Notes: a model not told the origin generated them from the letters alone. Counted from the stretch's first letter, positions 16,625 to 24,706 are shown. The stretch: DNA of 43,095 nt from Flavobacterium sp. (GCA_030151565.1 JASLDM010000039.1:1-43095); one strand, 5' to 3'. A program made the numbers and translations.

Positions 16625-16665
16625 CGGTTTATAATTTTAGAATTCCTTTCGGTAAAAAGTATCAT
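16600..16665 (-). CDS. ilv leader peptide 2 (unit C), 21 residues, chimeric
   Basis: ATG at 16665, TGA at 16600-16602. The N-terminal part (MILFTERNSKIINR) is unrelated to the other leaders, while the end IIICFSK is the shared repeat. The two parts are in frame. Six Ile are present (2, 11, 12, 15-17). It keeps the distance between the Ile codons, the stop codon and the terminator seen in the full units. Confidence 0.65.
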   Translation of the reverse strand: MILFTERNSKIINRIIICFSK

Positions 16666-16716
16666 GTTCTTCTTCTTTTTTTAATAAATTAATTTTTTAC
16701 AAAAATTCATATTCAT

Positions 16717-16751
16717 AAAAAAAGCCTCCTGAAAATCAGAAGGCTTTTTTA
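16717..16751 (-). terminator. Attenuator terminator 1
   Basis: On the - strand AGCCTTCTGA pairs with TCAGGAGGCT (one internal mismatch, loop TTT) and is followed by seven T. The A/T flanks extend the stem on both sides and would let it also work on the + strand. Its 5' arm (16737-16746) can instead pair with 16778-16787 inside leader peptide 1. Confidence 0.85.
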
Positions 16752-16770
16752 TAAAGTATATAGAAACATT

Positions 16771-16845
16771 CTATAGCAAGCCCTCTGCAGTTGCGATAAT
16801 CACAATTACAATAGCAATGATAGAAATGTTTTTTAATGAATTCAT
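16771..16845 (-). CDS. ilv leader peptide 1, 24 residues
   Basis: ATG at 16845, TAG at 16771-16773. It begins MNSLKNISII and continues with alternating Ile and Val to residue 17, ending ATAEGLL: seven Ile, two Val and three Leu in 24. This resembles the ilv leader peptides of enteric bacteria. The start is about 17 nt after the predicted transcription start. Codons 20-23 (16778-16787) are complementary over 10 nt (one wobble) to the 5' arm of terminator 1, the expected antiterminator. An alternative reading is a tiny membrane peptide, but the hairpin geometry favours a leader. Confidence 0.78.
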   Translation of the reverse strand: MNSLKNISIIAIVIVIIATAEGLL

Positions 16846-16868
16846 TATTTTTGGACTCTTATTGAGGG

Positions 16869-16898
16869 CAAATGTAATTAAAAATTCACAAAGTGCAA
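16869..16898 (-). promoter_or_regulatory. Promoter of the ilv leader and operon
   Basis: TTG (16896-16898) and TACATTTG (16869-16876) are spaced by 19 nt, a full match to the Bacteroidota promoter. Start of transcription is predicted near 16862. No other good promoter was seen between here and ilvE; AATTTTTG near 16698-16705 is a one-mismatch -7 box without a -33 element. Confidence 0.7.
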
Positions 16899-16963
16899 GT
16901 TTTATTAAAAATAAAATATTTCTAACTCCTTTTATTGAACTTTATAGCCATAAAAAACAATCC

Positions 16964-18610
16964 CTATTTACTATATAATTCTCTAATCAATCGTTTATTG
17001 ATCTTTCCTACACTCGTTTTGGGTATTTCATCAACACCTATAAATTGATCTGGAATAGCCCATTTATTCAAGCTATTATTGTCTACAAATTGCATCATAT
17101 GATCGGATAATTCTTGATGCGACAACGCTTTTTTATCCTTAGTGATTACTAATGCGATTGGTCTTTCACCCCATTTAGGATCAGGAATACCTACAACTGC
17201 TGCATCTACAACATCGGGATGAGCTTGGATCAACTCTTCTATTCTAAGAGATGACATCCATTCGCCACCGGTTTTAATAACATCCTTCTCTCGATCAACT
17301 ATTTTTATGTCACCTTGAGCATTCATCCAAGCAATATCTCCTGTATGCATATATCCTCCCGCCCAGAGCTCTTTACTTCGGATAGGATCCTTATAATACC
17401 CCATTGTTAAAAAGGGTGCACGTACTACGACTTCCCCTAATGTTTTTCCATCTTTTGGTACATTTTCGCCTTTTTCATTCACTACTTTTAAGTCCACGAG
17501 TAATGCTGCCCGACCTGTTAACGTACGGATATCGAGTTGTGTTTCGAGGTCAGCTTGAACCGTTTCAAGAGATAAATATGATGTTGTTAATAACGGACAG
17601 GTTTCCGACATTCCATAACCCGTAACCACAGAAATTCCACGCTCCATTGCCTTTTGAGCTAAAGGACGACTTAAGGCTGAGCCTCCAATTAAAACTCGCC
17701 AAGACGACAGATCAATTGTTTGAGCTTGAGGACTAACAAGAAGCATATTTAATATAGTAGGCACGCAATGAGAAATAGTCGGTTTTTCGTTTATAAAGAT
17801 TTCTATAAAGCGTTTGGGTTCAAAACGTCCAACATAAACCTGCTTTAATGTTAATGCTGTAGCTACATAAGGCATTCCCCAGGCATGGACATGGAACATA
17901 GGCGTTAAAGGCAAATATACATCCGATGCGTTTATTTTAAATCCTTCATTCATCAATGAAAGCGTACTCATCTCTACTAAAGTATGAAGCATTAATTGTC
18001 TGTGTGAGAAAAAAACTGCTTTTGGACTTCCAGTGGTTCCCGTTGTATAAAACAACGTAGCAATTGCTTCTTCAGAAAAAGTAGGAAATTCATTCTCTAC
18101 AGATTGCTTTGCCAAAAGCGTTTCATAACAACCTTCTATTTGAAGCTTAGTTCCAACAGGACTTTTTAATTGTTCTTGGATAACAATAATTTTCTTTACA
18201 GTTTCTAATCGATCAGCAAAACCTTCTACAATAGGTAAGAAATCTTCATGTACAATCAGTATTTCATCTTCAGCATGATTTATAGTATACAGGATTTGAT
18301 CAGGAGCTAAACGCCAATTAATAGTGTGTAAAACATTAGCTGAAATAGGAACGGCGAAAAAAGCTTCTAAATAACGGTGACTATCATAATCCATCATACC
18401 CACAACCGAGCCTCCTTCTAATCCAATTTCACTAAGAAGATTACAAAACTGCTTTATTCGATCGTACAATTCATAATAATTCATCCGCACTTCATCCAAA
18501 TATACAATTTCGTGTTTTGGATTGACTCGCAACGCATTTTCAAGTAGATCTTTAATCAGAAGTGGGTACTGATATGCTTCTTCGGTAGCCTTAATAGTTT
18601 TAATTTTCAT
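16964..18610 (-). CDS. Acyl-CoA synthetase (AMP-forming), AlkK/FadD-like
   Basis: The protein has 548 residues when started at ATG 18610 (MKIKTIKATEEA). The frame runs on to 18691, but the added residues are low-complexity and unlike the family. It activates a carboxylic acid, probably a medium- or long-chain fatty acid, through an acyl-adenylate to the CoA thioester. Motifs in order: P-loop YTTGTTGSPKAVFFSHR near residue 190, GYGMSETCPLL near 310, YMHTGDIAWM near 420 and the C-terminal catalytic lysine in PKTSVGKINKRLIRE near 530. MFHVHAWGMPY matches AlkK-like enzymes. Its end lies 65 nt upstream of the ilv promoter on the same strand, with no hairpin between them, so readthrough into the ilv leader is possible. 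Confidence 0.88.
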   Translation of the reverse strand: MKIKTIKATEEAYQYPLLIKDLLENALRVNPKHEIVYLDEVRMNYYELYDRIKQFCNLLSEIGLEGGSVVGMMDYDSHRYLEAFFAVPISANVLHTINWRLAPDQILYTINHAEDEILIVHEDFLPIVEGFADRLETVKKIIVIQEQLKSPVGTKLQIEGCYETLLAKQSVENEFPTFSEEAIATLFYTTGTTGSPKAVFFSHRQLMLHTLVEMSTLSLMNEGFKINASDVYLPLTPMFHVHAWGMPYVATALTLKQVYVGRFEPKRFIEIFINEKPTISHCVPTILNMLLVSPQAQTIDLSSWRVLIGGSALSRPLAQKAMERGISVVTGYGMSETCPLLTTSYLSLETVQADLETQLDIRTLTGRAALLVDLKVVNEKGENVPKDGKTLGEVVVRAPFLTMGYYKDPIRSKELWAGGYMHTGDIAWMNAQGDIKIVDREKDVIKTGGEWMSSLRIEELIQAHPDVVDAAVVGIPDPKWGERPIALVITKDKKALSHQELSDHMMQFVDNNSLNKWAIPDQFIGVDEIPKTSVGKINKRLIRELYSK

Positions 18611-18708
18611 AATTAAGATTTTTGGTTCCCTTAATTTAATGAAAAAACAAACAACTACCTTATTATCAATAAAAAAAGTGACTATTGTCACTCATTTTAA
18701 TACTTTTC

Positions 18709-19038
18709 CTAATTTAAAATAGCTTGAACATAACTTTCTAAATCAGCATCAAAAGTCGTTCTTTGCAACAATTGAAGCGCCTGATCGGTCATTTCTTTAA
18801 AATCATCTTCTGTAAAAGCCTCGTCAAAGTGATCTTTATAAAAATCTCCAATAACCCCGAATACCCCATTAATCTCTTCCTGGCTTACTTCTTTTTCAGC
18901 TGCAAAACGTCCTCTTAAAGCTCCTGCTGCAACATAAGCTCCTATTTCAATTATATGAGCTATGGTTAAGTTTTCTTTATTGCTCTGTGCTGTTAAAAGC
19001 GCATCAATATTCTGATGAATTAAATCTTGTATATGCAT
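18709..19038 (-). CDS. Conserved-looking small protein of unknown function
   Basis: This 109-residue acidic protein is predicted to be mostly helical, with no signal peptide, cysteine motif or membrane segment. I do not recognise a family. Visible features are a central stretch AAGALRGRFAAEKEVSQEE and an acidic cluster FDEAFTEDDFKEMTD. It has its own -7 box 20 nt upstream and lies 98 nt before the acyl-CoA synthetase on the same strand. Good coding pattern and length support a real gene. Confidence 0.7.
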   Translation of the reverse strand: MHIQDLIHQNIDALLTAQSNKENLTIAHIIEIGAYVAAGALRGRFAAEKEVSQEEINGVFGVIGDFYKDHFDEAFTEDDFKEMTDQALQLLQRTTFDADLESYVQAILN

Positions 19039-19057
19039 TTTCAGTATTATTTATTTA

Positions 19058-19065
19058 CAAATATA
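19058..19065 (-). promoter_or_regulatory. -7 box upstream of the 109-residue gene
   Basis: TATATTTG on the - strand matches TAnnTTTG exactly, 20 nt before the ATG at 19038. No convincing TTG -33 element is present. Confidence 0.5.
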
Positions 19066-19129
19066 ATGGTTCTGTGGCATTCTTAAAAACCTTGTGCTAA
19101 CATAACATCAACGATTCTTTCTCAAAACA

Positions 19130-19159
19130 AAACCGTTTACTCTATAGAATAAACGGTTT
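19130..19159 (-). terminator. Terminator of the Cj0069-family gene
   Basis: A perfect 10-bp inverted repeat (19130-19139 with 19150-19159, loop of ten) lies 19 nt beyond the stop of the upstream gene on the - strand. It is followed by TTTTG, a moderate T tract. Confidence 0.65.
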
Positions 19160-19177
19160 AAAATATAAGTGTTAACC

Positions 19178-20215
19178 TTATTTTACTCTTTGTAAAACTT
19201 CATCAGCGATAACGTCCTGAATTCCTTGATCCAAATGACTCGTAAATCCAACACAAGAACAATTGATTTCGCCTAATACATAGACGTCTTTTTTATTTTC
19301 ATCCCAATCCAACATAAAATCAGCAGTCCAAATTAAAGGGATCTCAAATCCACCCAATTTTTCAGATATCAACGGAAGTGCTTTATTAAACATATCAATA
19401 AGTTCTTGCCATTCTTCTGGTTTGTCGTATTTGTATTTTGCACCTGAGAACAAGGTAGCAGAAAAAGCATCAGCTCCTTCCGCTGGCTTTTTATGAACTA
19501 CAAAAATAGGTTTATCTCCAACCATCAAAATACGAATCTCACCTTCTTTAATTCGAGGCATAAAACGCATATCAACCAACATCCCGTTTTCTCCAACAAT
19601 ATATTTCTCACAAAAAGTCATAAAATCACCGAGTTCGTGATATTCAACATGATTATCCACTGCCTCTGTACATTTTAACTTAGTATCTAATGGTAACGTT
19701 TCACCAGCAGAATAAGGTCGATCATCTACAACTTGAACGCGCCAAATCCCCTCTCCGGTTGAACCTCTATTCTGTTTTAATACACGTTCACCAAAGGAAA
19801 TACTTTTAGGAAAAGTTTCTTTAAAAGAATTTATAGTATAATACGAATAAGTATCATCTGGAACCAAATTAGTGGTTGCTAATTTTACTAAAGCATCTTT
19901 GGCTCCGAAAGTCAACATAGCATCTGGATGCGACATTCCTACAAGTCCTAAATCTGATAACTTACGCAGTGTTTCAAAATATTTACTTTCTCCATCTATT
20001 AAGTTCCCTGGATTGATACGACTGATGTATCCATCAAACTTATCTTTGGCATATTCGATAATAGTATCAGCCCATTCGTCACGGAAATAAACGACTTCAC
20101 AAGTCGCACCTTTATCAAGTAAAGCATTTAATATTGGCATAGTGTCTTTACGGTGTCCATCAATCCATTTGTCAGAACCTCCTTCAGCCTCAAAAATTAC
20201 AATTCTTTTTTTCAT
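19178..20215 (-). CDS. Cj0069-family, ATP-grasp-like protein
   Basis: This 345-residue soluble protein resembles the Cj0069 family, named from a Campylobacter jejuni protein, as far as I recall. The fold appears ATP-grasp-like: VLKQNRGSTGEGIWRVQV near residue 145 looks like the glycine-rich nucleotide loop, EIRILMVGDKPIFVVHKKP near 230 is a central strand pair, and VLGEINCSCVGFTSH near 320 holds the expected acidic metal-binding Glu-x-Asn pair. Such folds join a carboxylate to an amine or thiol using ATP. The true substrate is unknown. A near-match to the -7 box lies 45 nt upstream. Confidence 0.65.
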   Translation of the reverse strand: MKKRIVIFEAEGGSDKWIDGHRKDTMPILNALLDKGATCEVVYFRDEWADTIIEYAKDKFDGYISRINPGNLIDGESKYFETLRKLSDLGLVGMSHPDAMLTFGAKDALVKLATTNLVPDDTYSYYTINSFKETFPKSISFGERVLKQNRGSTGEGIWRVQVVDDRPYSAGETLPLDTKLKCTEAVDNHVEYHELGDFMTFCEKYIVGENGMLVDMRFMPRIKEGEIRILMVGDKPIFVVHKKPAEGADAFSATLFSGAKYKYDKPEEWQELIDMFNKALPLISEKLGGFEIPLIWTADFMLDWDENKKDVYVLGEINCSCVGFTSHLDQGIQDVIADEVLQRVK

Positions 20216-20289
20216 ATCTTTTATTTTTAATTATAAAAGCATCTTTTTCCTCTTAAATGCTACTTAAATTTACGGAAAAATATTAAAAA

Positions 20290-20358
20290 AAAATCAATAA
20301 AAAAGCTCTAAAACCTCCTGATTCATTCACTTAGAATCATTTGAAATTTTAGAGCTTT
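20290..20358 (-). terminator. Long hairpin with T tract, likely terminator of the bshA transcript
   Basis: An outer perfect 12-bp stem (20302-20313 with 20347-20358) encloses an inner 6-bp stem (20319-20324 with 20334-20339). On the - strand it ends in TTTTTTATTG and a longer T run. It lies about 160 nt after the bshA stop. The stretch 20359-20521 between them holds no gene I can support. Confidence 0.6.
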
Positions 20359-20521
20359 CTGTTTTTTTATTAAAAAAAACATATCAATAAAAAAATTCAA
20401 ATTCGATAAAATAAACTAGCTTATAAATGTTAAAAACCAGTTTTATTTAAGATTATTAAATTTTTATTAGAATTCCATTTTTGCACCTTATCTTACCATT
20501 ATTAAGTAATGATTAAGTGGT

Positions 20522-21658
20522 TTATTTCTCTTTTTTTGAAGATATTGCTTTAAAATACAATTCTTCATAAAGTGGTAGAATCTTATCAATACTAAATTTT
20601 TTAGATACTTCCTTAGCTCCTTCTTTAAAGGCACATAAGGTTTCTTTATCTCTTAATATTTTTAAAGCATTTGCTACCATATCCTCCACGTCACCTACAT
20701 TACTTAAATAGCCTGATACTCCAGCAACATTTACTTCTGGCAAGCCACCCGTGTTACTTGAAATTACAGGAACAGCACTGGCCATAGCTTCTAAAGCTGC
20801 CAAACCAAAGCTTTCTGTTTCTGAAGGAAGTAAAAACAAATCGGAATACGATAGGATATGATCAATTTCATTACTGTTTCCAAAGAAAATAATTTTATCA
20901 TAAATCCCCAACTCCATTGCTTGTCGTTCTGCTATTTCTTTTTCAGGACCATCACCAACCATCATTAATTTAGCTGGGATTTCTTTTTGAATTCCATAAA
21001 ATATGGAAACCACATCTTTGATTCGTTTTACCTTTCTAAAATTACTAATGTGCGTAATAATAAATTCTTCTTTTTGAGCAATAGCAGATCGTTTGCAAGG
21101 AGTATCTTCACAATCAATTACTTTTTGTTCAATGAAGTTTGGAATTACATAAATATCTTTTTTAGTATCAAACAAATTATAAGTTGACTGCTTTAAATTT
21201 TCTGAAACTGACGTTACATAATCCGAGTTATTGATACTAAAACTCACAGCAGTTTTATAAAAAGGGTGATTCCCAACCAAAGTTATATCCGTCCCATGTA
21301 AAGTTGTAACCATAGGTAAGTCTATCCCTTGTTCAGCAAGCATTTGCTTTGCCATATATCCTGCATAAGCGTGTGGAATAGCGTAATGAACGTGTAACAA
21401 TTCAATGCCGTACAACTTCACCATATCCACCAATTTACTCGAAAGCGCAAGTTCGTAAGGTTGATAATGAAAAAGAGGATATTCAGGTACATTGACCTCG
21501 TGATAATGAATATTTGGATTTAACAATGCCAATCGGACAGGTTGGCTATAGGTAATAAAATGTACTTCGTGGTTTCTTTTTGCCAATTCCAAACCTAGTT
21601 CTGTGGCTACTACGCCACTCCCTCCAAAGGTTGGATAACATACAATTGCTATTTTCAT
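20522..21658 (-). CDS. bshA: N-acetyl-alpha-D-glucosaminyl L-malate synthase BshA
   Basis: This 378-residue family 4 glycosyltransferase joins GlcNAc from UDP-GlcNAc to L-malate, the first step of bacillithiol synthesis. The start CYPTFGGSGVVATELGLELA, the HYHEVNVPEYPLFHYQPYELALSS region, HVHYAIPHAYAGYMAKQML and TTLHGTDITLVG are typical of BshA. The nucleotide-sugar site PSETESFGLAALEAMA is near residue 275. BshB and BshC are not in this window. The gene starts 93 nt after the end of the GH3-hydrolase gene, across a hairpin. Confidence 0.92.
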   Translation of the reverse strand: MKIAIVCYPTFGGSGVVATELGLELAKRNHEVHFITYSQPVRLALLNPNIHYHEVNVPEYPLFHYQPYELALSSKLVDMVKLYGIELLHVHYAIPHAYAGYMAKQMLAEQGIDLPMVTTLHGTDITLVGNHPFYKTAVSFSINNSDYVTSVSENLKQSTYNLFDTKKDIYVIPNFIEQKVIDCEDTPCKRSAIAQKEEFIITHISNFRKVKRIKDVVSIFYGIQKEIPAKLMMVGDGPEKEIAERQAMELGIYDKIIFFGNSNEIDHILSYSDLFLLPSETESFGLAALEAMASAVPVISSNTGGLPEVNVAGVSGYLSNVGDVEDMVANALKILRDKETLCAFKEGAKEVSKKFSIDKILPLYEELYFKAISSKKEK

Positions 21659-21693
21659 ATTTATGTAAATACTTTTTCAGTCTTAAAAATACA

Positions 21694-21719
21694 ACTAATC
21701 TTTTTTTCTAAAGACTAGT
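21694..21719 (-). terminator. Hairpin after the GH3-hydrolase gene
   Basis: A 10-bp stem with one wobble (21694-21703 with 21710-21719) lies in the 93-nt gap before bshA. The T tail on the - strand is poor (TGTATTTTTAAG), so it may only attenuate transcription into bshA. Confidence 0.4.
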
Positions 21720-21751
21720 TTTTAATTTATTTTATCCTCGAACAAGAAGAA

Positions 21752-24628
21752 TTAATTGATTATTGCATCATAAATCAATTGTTGAATATCTTCTCGAACA
21801 TTAGCTTTAGACAACTTATTATCATTGCTATCAGGATAAGTTCGATTGGACAGGAAAACAAAAATCAAATCTTTTTCTGGATCAGCCCAAGCCATAGTTC
21901 CTGTAAAGCCAGTGTGTCCAAAGCTAGTCATAGAAGCACATCCACAAGTTGGTCCTGGTTTACCTGGACTCTGAGGTTTATCAAAGCCAATACCTCTTCT
22001 GTTTCCACTTTTACAATACACACAAGTATTAAACGCTTCGAATGTTTTTTGTGAAAAATAATTTTCATCTCCATACACCCCTTTATTCATAAACAATTGC
22101 ATCATTTTAGCTACGTCCAAAGCATTTGCAAAAAGTCCTGCGTGCCCCGCAACACCACCTTCCATAGCAGCAGTCATATCATGAACATAACCTTGAACCT
22201 TAGAAAATCGAAAATATCCGTCCTCTTCTGTTGGAGGAATTCGATCCATATCAAACTTTTTTAAAGGATTAAAAGTCATCGTAGAAGCACCAATTTTTTT
22301 ATAAAAATTATCCTCAGCCAATTCATCTAAAGGTTTGTGATAACTTCTTTCCACAACCTCTTTTAATGCTATAAATCCTAAATCACTATATTTATACTCT
22401 TTCTTTTTGGATAAATTACTTTCCGAAATCTGTTTTAAAATCTCTAGATTATAATTCTTTTTCAAAAACAAATGTTCTGAAACCTGTAAAGGATATGATG
22501 GAGAATATACAGTTCTGTAAAACTCAGACGAAGGCTTCCCATCTGCATTTAATGTACGCTTATAAAAAGGAATCCAAGCAGGAAAACCCGCTTGATGCGT
22601 CAAGAGTTCCTCTAAAGTTATCTTTTCTTTATCCGTATTTTTAAACTCTTTCAACAGACTTCCTAATGTACTATGCAAAGTAACTTTCCCTACATCATAC
22701 ATTTTTAACATCATAGGCATTGTTCCTAAAATCTTTGTAAGTGAGGCTAAATCATAAAGATCAGAGCTTTTAACTTCATTTTGCTTTTCATAAGAATGAT
22801 AGCCATAAGCTTTTTCATAAACTACTTTACCATGACGTACAACAACTAGTTGAGCACCTGGCATAAACTGTTTTGCAATTGCATCATTTACAATAGCATC
22901 AATTTGCTTAAAATTAAAAGGATCTAAACCTTCGTTACCTAAGGTAGAAAATCCTAATCGATTAATACTCTTGGTCTTCAATCCATCATGCACCCTAAAT
23001 TCTTCACTTACCGTTACAGGCAGTTTACCCTTAGCCCCTATTGTTCCAAAAATAATTTGAGCAGCTGCACTTTGAGCAAATTCATTATTTTGATACGCTT
23101 GTAATACTCCTTCAAGAGATTTGAAGTTATAAATCCCAGACAAAGCATAAGCTTTTGCAAATGACACAAAAACAACCTTATGTTTAGAAGCTAAACGAGC
23201 GATTAAATCTATTTCAGAAGCTTTAAGATCATGATTACGCCAAGGATTATCTAGTTTGTGATATCCAATAATGATCTTTGTATATTGGTCAGCATTTTCA
23301 AGATTATCAGATGTAAGTTCATCCACCTGAGTGAACTTCTGTAAAGCCTGTAAAAACCCTTGCCCATCATCATCTCCAAGCTTTACATAAGCTATTTTTT
23401 CTTTCTCTAAATGCTTGATTGGAATAATATTCTTTTCATTTTTCAACAAAGTCATCGCTTCATTGTATAATTTTTGATTGAGATCATCATAAACAGAACT
23501 ATTTAGATCTTCAATTAAATTAGTTGCTTCAATTGGAGTAAAAGCTTTTAACCCAGATCGAAATTTATACTTCAATACTTTCTTTACAGAATAAGCTAAT
23601 CTTTTCTCAGTTAACACCCCTGAATTATATGCCTCTTGAATTTTTTGGGAGGCAACAGGAACATCTTCAGAAAACAATAATAAATCATTTCCAGCCATAA
23701 ATGCTGCAAGATCCACTTCTCCTGGTTTTAAATAATTTGCGGCGGCCTTCATATTTAACGCATCGGTAAAAATAAGCCCTTCAAATCCCATTTCTTCACG
23801 CAATAATTTAGTTACTACATTATATGACAAAGAAGTTGGAATGTTTTTATCAGGCTCTATAGAAGGTAAACTCAAATGCCCCACCATTACACTAGCCAAA
23901 CCTTCATGGATCATTTTTCGATAAGGATAAAGTTCCACTTTGTTTAAACGATCCTTAGAAAAATCCAATAGCGGCAAGCTATAATGCGAGTCCGTTGCGG
24001 TATCCCCATGACCCGGAAAATGCTTTCCAGTAGCAAAAATATGCTGACTTTGGAATCCTTTCATAAAAGCCAAAGCATGTTCCGTGACAAGCTCACGAGT
24101 TTCACCAAAAGAACGTACACCAATAATCGGATTTTTGGGATTAATATTAATATCCACAACAGGTCCGAAATTAAACTGTAAACCAAGACGCTTAGACTGC
24201 TGAGCCATACGCACACCAGTTTCTTCAATTAAATCTAAATTCTGAATTGCCCCCAAAGTCATATTCCAAGGAAAGCGATATGTAGAATCCAAGCGCATAC
24301 TCAATCCCCATTCGCCGTCAATACCAATTAACATTGGAATATGGGAAAGAGACTGCAAACGATTAGTCATCTGAGCTTGGCGTTTAGGTCCACCTTGAAA
24401 AAAAATAAGACCACCAATTTCTTGCTCTTGAACTAATTTTTCAAGGCTCTTGACATGTGCTTCTCCTTTATTAGAATAAGCAGCTACCATAAAAAGCTGT
24501 CCGATTCGCTGTTTTAGATCCATCGATTGATAGACACTATCAACCCATTTTTGTTCTAATTTAGAAGTACTTTGTTGCCCCCAAAGGTTGACACTTACTA
24601 AAGCAATTAACAGTGCTATTTTTTTCAT
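21752..24628 (-). CDS. Fused glycoside hydrolase family 3 / beta-lactamase-like serine hydrolase
   Basis: This is a 958-residue secreted or periplasmic protein. A signal peptide covers about residues 1-17 (MKKIALLIALVSVNLWG). The first half is a GH3 beta-N-acetylhexosaminidase (NagZ-like) with the KHFPGHGDT loop (202-210) and nucleophile Asp289 in FTDALNMKAA. A linker of the GH3 C-terminal type follows. The last 350 residues form a class C beta-lactamase/DD-peptidase fold: SLTK near 650, YSDLG near 770 and GHTGFTG near 905. The fusion is well known in Bacteroidota and probably trims or recycles peptidoglycan. The SxxK and HTG motifs look intact, so both halves may be active. Confidence 0.9.
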   Translation of the reverse strand: MKKIALLIALVSVNLWGQQSTSKLEQKWVDSVYQSMDLKQRIGQLFMVAAYSNKGEAHVKSLEKLVQEQEIGGLIFFQGGPKRQAQMTNRLQSLSHIPMLIGIDGEWGLSMRLDSTYRFPWNMTLGAIQNLDLIEETGVRMAQQSKRLGLQFNFGPVVDININPKNPIIGVRSFGETRELVTEHALAFMKGFQSQHIFATGKHFPGHGDTATDSHYSLPLLDFSKDRLNKVELYPYRKMIHEGLASVMVGHLSLPSIEPDKNIPTSLSYNVVTKLLREEMGFEGLIFTDALNMKAAANYLKPGEVDLAAFMAGNDLLLFSEDVPVASQKIQEAYNSGVLTEKRLAYSVKKVLKYKFRSGLKAFTPIEATNLIEDLNSSVYDDLNQKLYNEAMTLLKNEKNIIPIKHLEKEKIAYVKLGDDDGQGFLQALQKFTQVDELTSDNLENADQYTKIIIGYHKLDNPWRNHDLKASEIDLIARLASKHKVVFVSFAKAYALSGIYNFKSLEGVLQAYQNNEFAQSAAAQIIFGTIGAKGKLPVTVSEEFRVHDGLKTKSINRLGFSTLGNEGLDPFNFKQIDAIVNDAIAKQFMPGAQLVVVRHGKVVYEKAYGYHSYEKQNEVKSSDLYDLASLTKILGTMPMMLKMYDVGKVTLHSTLGSLLKEFKNTDKEKITLEELLTHQAGFPAWIPFYKRTLNADGKPSSEFYRTVYSPSYPLQVSEHLFLKKNYNLEILKQISESNLSKKKEYKYSDLGFIALKEVVERSYHKPLDELAEDNFYKKIGASTMTFNPLKKFDMDRIPPTEEDGYFRFSKVQGYVHDMTAAMEGGVAGHAGLFANALDVAKMMQLFMNKGVYGDENYFSQKTFEAFNTCVYCKSGNRRGIGFDKPQSPGKPGPTCGCASMTSFGHTGFTGTMAWADPEKDLIFVFLSNRTYPDSNDNKLSKANVREDIQQLIYDAIIN

Positions 24629-24648
24629 TTCCCTTTTCTTTAAAGCAT

Positions 24649-24683
24649 AAAATCATCGTTCAAACGAATTTGACGATGATTTT
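24649..24683 (-). terminator. Hairpin between the small conserved gene and the GH3 gene
   Basis: An 11-bp stem (24649-24659 with 24673-24683) is extended by an inner 4-bp stem with a single bulged base. On the - strand the stem ends in ATTTTATG, a short T tract. It lies 24 nt after the stop of the upstream gene. Confidence 0.6.
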
Positions 24684-24706
24684 AGTATTATATTTATTTT
24701 CTGATT

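Noticed and set aside
16144..16900. T-box or metabolite riboswitch in the ilv leader
   Set aside because: No T-box specifier/anticodon-like domain or AGGGTGG-type sequence was found; Ile-rich leader peptides explain the region better.
18611..18691. Longer N terminus of the acyl-CoA synthetase
   Set aside because: The added residues are hydrophobic low-complexity, and the family begins near the later Met.
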